From an uncultured Collinsella sp. (GTDB lineage Bacteria; Actinomycetota; Coriobacteriia; Coriobacteriales; Coriobacteriaceae), in contig USOG01000066.1 of the NCBI GenBank assembly GCA_900556365.1, positions 1-7,501 on the forward strand: 7,501 bases of DNA. The letters are read 5' to 3'. Below are positions 1 through 4,811 of the stretch, in pieces. The position numbers and the translations under genes are program-made. The notes below the pieces were generated by a model. The model saw nothing but the letters and a program-made list of their open reading frames with translations. It was not told the origin of the DNA and did no database searches. Each line of letters begins with the position of its first letter. Position 1 is the stretch's first letter.

Positions 1-302
1 GCCTCTCGGCGGCCTTGCGAAAAACAAATCCAAGTTAGACCATTTCAAATGGTTCGATGTCTGCCCGGATGCGACACCCGGAGGTGTCCATCCTCGCAGT
101 ATCCGGTTCTCAAGGTGCACGCCTGCGCTGGTTCCCGGTTCCACCGGGCCGCGCGGCAAGGAGATATATTGCCAGACCGGAGGGGCGCCGGGGGCGGGAA
201 TCTGGGCGTACACATTTCCTACACATCTTTGAATCCGACTAACGTTTGCCAGCCGTTACCTACCGCTCGCCGAGCATCTCTTTATATAAGGCAGTCTCAT
301 GG
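1..302. other. Intergenic region rich in inverted repeats; no gene recognised
   Basis: No protein with recognisable features is encoded here on either strand. Several inverted repeats are visible: ACCATTT/AAATGGT (39-53), an 11-bp stem with one bulged base (67-93), CCCGG/CCGGG around a 5-base loop (134-148), the palindrome GCCGCGCGGC (148-157), GGCAA/TTGCC (155-173) and GCTCG/CGAGC (265-275). No U-tract terminator directly follows the phosphohexomutase stop, so its transcript may run on into this region. It could be the structured 5' leader of a minus-strand gene beyond the left edge, or a small RNA. I could not match it to tRNA, tmRNA, RNase P RNA or SRP RNA. Confidence 0.5.
67..93 (-). repeat. 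Bulged 11-bp hairpin with UNCG-type tetraloop on the minus strand
   Basis: GGATG plus GACACC pair with GGTGTC plus CATCC, with one unpaired base at 72 and a four-base loop. Read on the minus strand the loop is UCCG closed by C-G, which is the very stable cUNCGg tetraloop class; on the plus strand it would be CGGA. This favours a minus-strand RNA. No T-run follows, so it does not look like an intrinsic terminator. Its function is unknown. Confidence 0.5.
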
Positions 303-1703
303 TTAAAGCGGATACGTCCCCCTAGCTAAAGCACAGCCAGCATCGAGCAACTCATCACGTTCTTCCACCGAGAACCCCTCGGCGTAGACGCGCACCACTG
401 GTTCGGTCCCGCTAGGACGGACCAGCAGCCACGTGTCATCCTCGAATGCTAAACGCAAGCCATCCATATGACTAACGTTTTGCGGCACCTTGCCACAAAT
501 CGACTTGGGGTTTACGCCCGGCAGCAGGGTTCGTAACGTTTCGGCATCTTCGGCCTCAAGGCGCAAATCGCGTCGACCGTAACTCGTCTTACCAAAACTG
601 TCCTCGAGTTGGTCGACCAGAACGCCCAAAGGCGCGTCCGTCTTTGCCATAAGCTCACACAGAATTAGACAGGCGAGGATTCCATCGCGCTCGGGCATAT
701 GCGCGGCGATGCCGATACCACCGGCTTCTTCGCCGCCTATGAGGACGCCGCCCTTCTTCATCTCTGCCGCTATATATTTGAAACCGACCGGTTTGACGGT
801 CACGCGGCAGCCAAGCGCCTCGGCAATGCGACGCACGAGCGTCGAGCATGAAAGATTGACGACGACGCGCCCCTCCAAATTACGAAATTGAACCAAGTCG
901 CCCAAAACGAGCGCCATGATCTGATGCGGATGTATATATCTGCCGCGCCCGTCAACCGCGCCGATACGGTCGGCGTCGCCGTCGGTCACCAGGCCAGCGC
1001 AAGCTCCGTCCTCGATAACCGTGCGCTCGCAAGCGTCCACCCAAGGCTCAACGGGGTCGGGGCAGATATCTTCTTGGTCAGACGCCTGCCCGGCGTGAAT
1101 CTCGTGCACCTCAACGCCAAGCTCGCGCAGCAAGTCGGCTAGATAGCCCTGGGCTGCGCCGCCCATGGGATCGACAACCACGCGCAGGTGCGCGGCGCGG
1201 ATGGCTTCGGCATCGACAAATGATGCCACCGCCTGCATATAGTCAGGAATGATATCCGCGGTGCGATATTGTCCCTCGATCCCCATTGGCTCGGAAGCCA
1301 TGGTCTCTTCGAGCTCTTCGATGACATCCTGGTTGGCGGTCGAGCCGTCACCCATGCGAATCTTGAGGCACAGATAACCCTGCGGATGATGGGACCCCGT
1401 CACCATGAGCGCGCCGCACGCCTCACCGTCATAAGCCGCCGCCCACGTAAGGGCAGGGGTCGGAACAGGTCGCGAAGCGAGCACGGCGTCCAGCTCGTGC
1501 GCTGCTAGCACGCCCGCCGCAAGCTCAGCGAACTCGCGCGTCAGGGGCCGGGTGTCGAACCCTATATATACCGTTTTGCCCGGATTGGTCTTTTGCCACA
1601 ACTCGCCGACGGCATCGGCGATACGGGCAACGTTATCGGCAGTGAAGTCCTCATCGACGCGAGCGCGCCAACCGTCAGTTCCAAAATGAATTATCGCGCA
1701 CAC
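303..1703 (-). CDS. Phosphoglucomutase/phosphomannomutase family protein (alpha-D-phosphohexomutase)
   Basis: Interconverts sugar 1- and 6-phosphates in the cytosol through a phosphoserine enzyme, feeding sugar-nucleotide and glycogen pathways; the exact sugar cannot be read from sequence. About 466 residues, usual for the family. In order: N-terminal FGTDGWRA, catalytic loop TGSHHP with Ser about 104, metal-binding DGDADR about 241-246, sugar-binding GGEEAGG about 323-329, and phosphate-binding RPSGTEP about 429-435. The PERDGIL stretch after the sugar loop fits the 'PGM-like' subfamily. The start is taken as GTG at 1703 because AGGTG lies 7 bases upstream and the FGTDGWRA block then begins at residue 7; reading further up to ATG at 1787 adds 28 residues of non-family sequence. 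Oddities: the catalytic loop is TGSHHP, not the usual TASHNP, the following NG is replaced by LC, and the sugar loop has Ala for Ser. It is monocistronic, behind the 1827-1856 terminator. The family is certain; the substrate and full activity are less so. Confidence 0.93.
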   Translation of the reverse strand: MCAIIHFGTDGWRARVDEDFTADNVARIADAVGELWQKTNPGKTVYIGFDTRPLTREFAELAAGVLAAHELDAVLASRPVPTPALTWAAAYDGEACGALMVTGSHHPQGYLCLKIRMGDGSTANQDVIEELEETMASEPMGIEGQYRTADIIPDYMQAVASFVDAEAIRAAHLRVVVDPMGGAAQGYLADLLRELGVEVHEIHAGQASDQEDICPDPVEPWVDACERTVIEDGACAGLVTDGDADRIGAVDGRGRYIHPHQIMALVLGDLVQFRNLEGRVVVNLSCSTLVRRIAEALGCRVTVKPVGFKYIAAEMKKGGVLIGGEEAGGIGIAAHMPERDGILACLILCELMAKTDAPLGVLVDQLEDSFGKTSYGRRDLRLEAEDAETLRTLLPGVNPKSICGKVPQNVSHMDGLRLAFEDDTWLLVRPSGTEPVVRVYAEGFSVEERDELLDAGCALARGTYPL

Positions 1704-1710
1704 GCGCAGA

Positions 1711-1715
1711 CACCT
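1711..1715 (-). promoter_or_regulatory. Ribosome binding site that decides the phosphohexomutase start
   Basis: On the minus strand AGGTG sits 7 bases before the GTG codon at 1703. It supports this GTG over the in-frame ATG at 1787, which lies farther upstream. Confidence 0.7.
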
Positions 1716-1742
1716 CACAGTGTTTGGATCATGGTACGCATG

Positions 1743-1752
1743 GGGTATACCC
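1743..1752. repeat. 10-bp perfect palindrome upstream of the phosphohexomutase
   Basis: GGGTATACCC lies about 40 bases upstream of the GTG start, in the 123-base gap between the preceding terminator and the gene. A promoter must be in this gap, since transcription from the right should stop at 1827. I see only weak promoter matches, for example TACCAT as a possible -10 just downstream of the palindrome on the minus strand. The position suits an operator, but a 10-bp palindrome can occur by chance. Confidence 0.35.
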
Positions 1753-1826
1753 GCAACATGCACTCGGCAACCTGCCGGCACCAGCATTCACCATTTGGGC
1801 AAATGCTGCCGAGGACATGCAAGCAA

Positions 1827-1856
1827 TAAAAAAACCGCCCCGTATGGAGCGGTTTT
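1827..1856 (-). terminator. Intrinsic terminator of the regulator-methyltransferase operon
   Basis: On the minus strand AAAACCGC pairs with GCGGTTTT around a 10-base centre, followed directly by a run of seven T and ATT. It begins 6 bases after the methyltransferase stop codon, so it ends that operon and insulates the phosphohexomutase downstream. The plus-strand reading also pairs but has only four T. Confidence 0.9.
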
Positions 1857-1861
1857 GCCCT

Positions 1862-2755
1862 TTATATATCGAGCGCCTCGGCCATCGCTGCCGTAGTGAT
1901 TGCCGTGGTTCCACAGCAACTGCCCACCATTGCGGCGCCGGCATGTCTCCATTCGATGCATGCGCGCGCGAAAGCTTCGGGATTCTCGTGCCATACGGGG
2001 CCATCCTGAGTCTGGACCGGATCGCCTACGTTGGGACGCACCGTAACGGGAGTAGTCGCCGATGCAACCATCCTGGGCACCGCCGCATTCGCGGCCGCAA
2101 GCGAACAGCAATTAACACCAACCGAGTTTGCGCCGTGTTTTTCGGCGTACAAAACGGCTGCCTCGATGTTGAGGCCATCGCCCAGCAGGTCGCCTTTATC
2201 GTCAACGACAAAACTCACCAGAACAGGCATGCCGTCGGCGGCATCTCGGACGCCGGCAAGCATGGGCTGCAGATTACGGATAGACGTCACCGTCTCGATC
2301 AGCAGACCGTCAACACCAGCATTGAGCAAGGCGTGCGCCTGTTCGCGCGCAATGCCTCGGATTTCACGATACTCGGCAGAGTCCTCGGCAAACCACTCAA
2401 TACCGATCGGGCCCATCGAGCCCAGCAGCAGCTGAGGGTGCGCCTGGCGGGCATCGTCGACGGCCCCGCGATTGACCTCCGCCACGGACGGCGCAATCTG
2501 GTCGTGCTTGAGGGCATAGCTTGATGCCTGAAAGGTGTTGGTAATGAGCACCTGCGCGCCGGCGGCGACATACAAGCGATGGATACGAGAAACGGTCTGC
2601 GGCTCTGCCAGATTCCAAAACGCTGGTGGAATGTCGGCGGCATCGTACTCACTCAACAGAACACTGCCCATGGGGCCCTGCGCCAACAAGGTCTCGCTCG
2701 ACAAGCGGCGCGTAAGTTCCTCGGCACCAAAGCGGTTGTAATAACTCGTATCCAT
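1862..2755 (-). CDS. Homocysteine S-methyltransferase family protein
   Basis: Transfers a methyl group to the thiol of homocysteine to give methionine, in the cytosol; the donor (S-methylmethionine, AdoMet or a folate/corrinoid partner) cannot be told from sequence. 297 residues, the size of a single homocysteine-binding TIM-barrel domain, with no folate or cobalamin domains attached. Visible landmarks: GPMGSVLL (27-34), TNTFQAS (72-78), MGPIG (114-118), IET (153-155), GVNCC (213-217) and GSCCGT (278-283). Cys216, Cys280 and Cys281 match the three zinc-binding cysteines of the family. Oddity: the early glycine motif usually reads DG(A/G)MG, but here it is QGPMG, replacing the acidic residue that in betaine-homocysteine methyltransferase contacts homocysteine. 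The ATG is 10 bases after the stop of the DtxR-type gene. GAGG is 15 bases away, too far for a good ribosome site, so translational coupling is likely. Could be mmuM-like, but I do not assign the symbol. Confidence 0.9.
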   Translation of the reverse strand: MDTSYYNRFGAEELTRRLSSETLLAQGPMGSVLLSEYDAADIPPAFWNLAEPQTVSRIHRLYVAAGAQVLITNTFQASSYALKHDQIAPSVAEVNRGAVDDARQAHPQLLLGSMGPIGIEWFAEDSAEYREIRGIAREQAHALLNAGVDGLLIETVTSIRNLQPMLAGVRDAADGMPVLVSFVVDDKGDLLGDGLNIEAAVLYAEKHGANSVGVNCCSLAAANAAVPRMVASATTPVTVRPNVGDPVQTQDGPVWHENPEAFARACIEWRHAGAAMVGSCCGTTAITTAAMAEALDI

Positions 2756-2765
2756 ATATATCCCG

Positions 2766-3188
2766 CTATTCCTCGACGCTGATTCCCTGCTTTTCGAGAT
2801 AGGCGAGCCAGCGGCTCATCGTGTCCTCGGATAGCGCATGCTCCATCATGCAGGCCTCGGAATCGGCTCGCTCAAATTCGACACCGAGCTCCTGAACCAA
2901 AAACGTGCGGATGAGGCGATGACGGTACCAGATAGCCGTGCCAACCTCGCGGCCGCGATCGGTCAGGATCACCTTGCCGTAGTGCGATTGCTCGACAAGC
3001 TCGGATGCCTTGAGCGCCGAAACCGCTTTATTGACCGATGCCTTGGAGACGCCAAGGCGCTGCGCGATGTCGACCGATCGCACGCCGTTGGTTTCCCCCT
3101 CTTCGCTTTCAATGCGAACCATGCACTCCAAGTAGTCTTCGTTCGCCACCGTCAGATGTAGTTCGCGCGAGCTATTTGTCGTATCCAT
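2766..3188 (-). CDS. DtxR/MntR-family metal-dependent transcriptional regulator
   Basis: A cytosolic metal-sensing repressor: metal (Mn, Fe or Zn) drives dimer binding to palindromic operators. 140 residues from the ATG at 3188. A winged helix-turn-helix covers about 17-80 (VRSVDIAQRLGVSKASVNK is the HTH, GKVILTDRG the wing) and a metal/dimerisation domain about 86-135 (YRHRLI, then EACMMEHALS). There is no C-terminal SH3-like domain, so its length resembles MntR. Candidate ligands are Asp18, Glu21, His90, Glu111, Cys113, Glu116 and His117: Asp at the first position as in MntR, but Cys-x-x-Glu-His as in DtxR. An upstream ATG at 3209 is less likely because it lacks a ribosome site, while AAGGGA precedes 3188. 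It leads the operon with the homocysteine methyltransferase. The inverted repeat at 3243-3260 over its presumed -35 suggests autoregulation. The family is sure; the metal is not. Confidence 0.93.
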   Translation of the reverse strand: MDTTNSSRELHLTVANEDYLECMVRIESEEGETNGVRSVDIAQRLGVSKASVNKAVSALKASELVEQSHYGKVILTDRGREVGTAIWYRHRLIRTFLVQELGVEFERADSEACMMEHALSEDTMSRWLAYLEKQGISVEE

Positions 3189-3219
3189 GATCTTCCGTCC
3201 CTTCTGCATTCAATGGCTG

Positions 3220-3225
3220 ATTCTA
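3220..3225 (-). promoter_or_regulatory. Candidate -10 box for the DtxR-type operon
   Basis: TAGAAT on the minus strand, 4 of 6 matching TATAAT at the key positions. A 17-base spacer places the -35 at 3243-3248 (CATACC, a poor match to TTGACA), inside the left arm of the inverted repeat. The inferred transcript start near 3213 gives a leader of about 25 bases containing AAGGGA before the ATG at 3188. Confidence 0.5.
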
Positions 3226-3242
3226 CCCCATCCAAGCGTCGT

Positions 3243-3260
3243 GGTATGCCGTGGCATACC
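3243..3260. promoter_or_regulatory. Perfect 8-2-8 inverted repeat: candidate operator between divergent genes
   Basis: GGTATGCC, two bases, GGCATACC. It sits in the 120-base gap between the DtxR-type gene and pepT, exactly where the -35 elements of both divergent promoters would fall: 17 bases from TAGAAT on the minus strand and 4 bases before TAGAGT on the plus strand. DtxR-family dimers bind palindromes of about this size, so autoregulation and shared control of pepT are the simplest reading. That the neighbour encodes the binding protein is inference. Confidence 0.6.
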
Positions 3261-3264
3261 GTGC

Positions 3265-3270
3265 TAGAGT
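3265..3270 (+). promoter_or_regulatory. Candidate -10 box for pepT
   Basis: TAGAGT in the gap 39 bases before the pepT ATG. No good -35 is seen at the proper distance; the 17-base position (3242-3247, TGGTAT) overlaps the inverted repeat. This would fit a regulated promoter. Confidence 0.4.
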
Positions 3271-3308
3271 TCTTGTTGCACACGACGACCAAGATTGGAG
3301 CGGTCTTT

Positions 3309-4556
3309 ATGGAAAACACCACCACGAGCCCCGATGTCCTCGAACGCTTTTTGCGCTACGTCCAGATCAACACGCAGTCCGAGGATGCAAACTGCGACCA
3401 GGTACCCTCGAGCGCCGTTCAGTTTGACCTTGCCAACGTGCTGGCTGAAGAGCTGCGCGAGCTTGGTGCGGAAGATGCCCACGTGACCGAGCACGCCTAT
3501 GTCTGCGCGCATATCCCCGCAAGTGCGGGCGCTGAGGACAAGCCCGCCCTGGGCCTGATCGCCCATCTCGACACCACCGAAGTTGCACCGGGCGCCGGCG
3601 TGAAGCCGCACATCGTACACTACGAAGGCGGCGACCTGGTCTGCGGCACGGTTGACGGTAAGCCCGTTGCCATGGGTACCGCCAAGCTTCCCGCCCTGAA
3701 TGACCTCGCGGGTGAGGACCTGGTCTGCAGCGATGGCACCACGCTGCTGGGCGCGGACGACAAGGCGGGCGTCGCCGAGATCATGTCGCTTGTCGCGCGT
3801 ATCGCTCAGGACCCTTCTCTGCCCCATCCCGCACTCGGCATTTGCTTCTGCCCTGACGAGGAGATCGGCCACGGAGCCGAGCTGTTGGATATCGATACCT
3901 TTGGCTGCAAGTACGCCTACACGGTCGACGGCGGCCCCATCGGCGAGCTGGAGTGGGAGTGCTTTAACGCCGCCGAGGCGACCGTCCGCTTTGAGGGCCA
4001 GTCCATCCACCCGGGCGACGCTAAGGGCCGTATGGTCAACGCAGGCAATCTGTTCTGCGACTTCAACGCGTTGCTCCCCTACGTGCAGCGCCCGGAGTAT
4101 ACGGAAGGCTACGAGGGCTTTTATCACCTTGAGGGTGTATCTGCGACCGTCGATCACGCCACAGCGCGCTATATCGTCCGCGACCATGACGCCGCCAAGT
4201 TCCAGCAGAAACTCGACCTTATTGATGCCGCCGCCTCGATGCTCAACCTGCGTCTGGGTGAGGAGCGCGTGACGGTCGAGATTAAGCAGCAATATCGAAA
4301 TATGGCCGAGATCGTTCGTGACTATCCCGAGCTTATTGATGTTGCCAAGGAAGCCTACCTTGCCTGCGGCGTTGAGCCCCAAGTGCTGCCGATTCGCGGC
4401 GGCACCGACGGCGCGCAGCTGTCGTTCCGCGGTCTGCCCTGCCCCAACCTTTCCACCGGCGGCTATTGCTACCACGGCGTCAACGAGTTCGTCCCGGTCA
4501 GTTCGCTCGTCAAGATGACCGACGTGCTCCATGAGCTCGTCGCCCGCTTTGCATAG
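3309..4556 (+). CDS. pepT: Peptidase T (tripeptide aminopeptidase)
   Basis: Cytosolic two-metal M20 aminopeptidase that removes the N-terminal residue from tripeptides during peptide use and protein turnover. 415 residues, close to the usual ~410. Metal-site residues can be placed by spacing against Escherichia coli PepT: His86 and Asp88 in HLDT, Asp150 in GADDKAG, Glu184-Glu185 in PDEEIG, Asp207 in TVDGG, and His389 in YHGVNEF. GGTDGAQLSFRGLPCPN near 364-380 and SIHPGDAKG near 233-241 are also typical. The start is the ATG at 3309, with GGAG 8 bases upstream; an in-frame ATG at 3213 would add 32 residues unlike the family and would read through the presumed promoter. It is divergent from the DtxR-type gene, with the inverted repeat 3243-3260 between, and ends at its own terminator at 4581. 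Nothing is missing from the active site. Confidence 0.97.
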   Translation: MENTTTSPDVLERFLRYVQINTQSEDANCDQVPSSAVQFDLANVLAEELRELGAEDAHVTEHAYVCAHIPASAGAEDKPALGLIAHLDTTEVAPGAGVKPHIVHYEGGDLVCGTVDGKPVAMGTAKLPALNDLAGEDLVCSDGTTLLGADDKAGVAEIMSLVARIAQDPSLPHPALGICFCPDEEIGHGAELLDIDTFGCKYAYTVDGGPIGELEWECFNAAEATVRFEGQSIHPGDAKGRMVNAGNLFCDFNALLPYVQRPEYTEGYEGFYHLEGVSATVDHATARYIVRDHDAAKFQQKLDLIDAAASMLNLRLGEERVTVEIKQQYRNMAEIVRDYPELIDVAKEAYLACGVEPQVLPIRGGTDGAQLSFRGLPCPNLSTGGYCYHGVNEFVPVSSLVKMTDVLHELVARFA

Positions 4557-4580
4557 GGAACTCGAACAATCTAGGTAAGC

Positions 4581-4622
4581 AAAACCGCCCCGTCCTCAAA
4601 AACCGAGAACGGGGCGGTTTTT
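4581..4622 (+). terminator. Strong intrinsic terminator of pepT (likely bidirectional)
   Basis: A perfect 13-bp stem, AAAACCGCCCCGT (4581-4593) with its complement (4609-4621), extended inward by CTC/GAG, followed by five T. It begins 24 bases after the pepT stop. On the minus strand it also ends in four T, so it may back up termination of the convergent LCP gene. It shares its outer arm sequence AAAACCGCCCCGT with the terminator at 1827-1856. Confidence 0.93.
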
Positions 4623-4698
4623 GGTGCAAGGGGAGTAGTCAGCACCGCAGGTTGAGCCAACGTCAGCGAGCGACGTCCAAGGCGAACAAGTTGGCATG

Positions 4699-4740
4699 AA
4701 AAAGGCAGGGCATTGACCTTCTGGTCATGTCCTGCCTTTT
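4699..4740 (-). terminator. Long intrinsic terminator for the murA-LCP operon
   Basis: AAAAGGCAGG (4700-4709) pairs perfectly with CCTGCCTTTT (4731-4740). The stem continues through a G-T wobble and one bulged T to CC/GG around a TTCT loop, about 18 pairs in all. On the minus strand it ends in five T, about 70 bases beyond the LCP stop; on the plus strand in four T. It sits between convergent genes and can serve both. Confidence 0.85.
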
Positions 4741-4782
4741 GAATGACAAATTGTCGCTCTGGGCGGCGCGCAGCGTCGAGTC

Positions 4783-4810
4783 GTTACGCGGGCTGGTAAG
4801 CCCGCGTAAC
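4783..4810 (-). repeat. Perfect 12-bp hairpin directly after the LCP stop codon
   Basis: GTTACGCGGGCT, a four-base loop, then its exact complement ending at 4810; the LCP stop codon begins at 4814, one base away from the stem. There is no T-run on either strand, so it is not a standard intrinsic terminator. It would form a stable 3' structure in the LCP message, possibly protecting it or causing a pause before the T-rich terminator downstream. Confidence 0.6.
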
Positions 4811-4811
4811 T

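Noticed and set aside
136..145. T-box core match GGTGGAACCG on the minus strand
   Set aside because: Only a ten-base match with imperfect flanks; I could not find the paired downstream arm, a specifier stem, or a following U-tract terminator. Kept only as a test in the structured-RNA finding.
49..306. 85-codon plus-strand open frame in the left gap
   Set aside because: Arg/Cys/Pro-rich, no ribosome site, runs through several inverted repeats and overlaps the phosphohexomutase stop; looks non-coding.
1704..1787. 28-codon N-terminal extension of the phosphohexomutase to ATG 1787
   Set aside because: The extension has no family similarity, spans the presumed promoter region, and the GTG at 1703 has a well-spaced AGGTG.
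3189..3209. Upstream ATG at 3209 as start of the DtxR-type gene
   Set aside because: No ribosome site precedes it and it falls almost at the predicted transcript start; AAGGGA supports the ATG at 3188.
3264..4532. 422-codon open frame on the minus strand opposite pepT
   Set aside because: It is the mirror of a gene with complete PepT motifs, shows no recognisable domain, and such long antisense frames are common in GC-rich DNA.
4629..4700. AAGGGGAGTAG, resembling the start of the manganese (yybP-ykoY) riboswitch
   Set aside because: The rest of the conserved core is not seen, and no plus-strand gene follows: the next gene is convergent.
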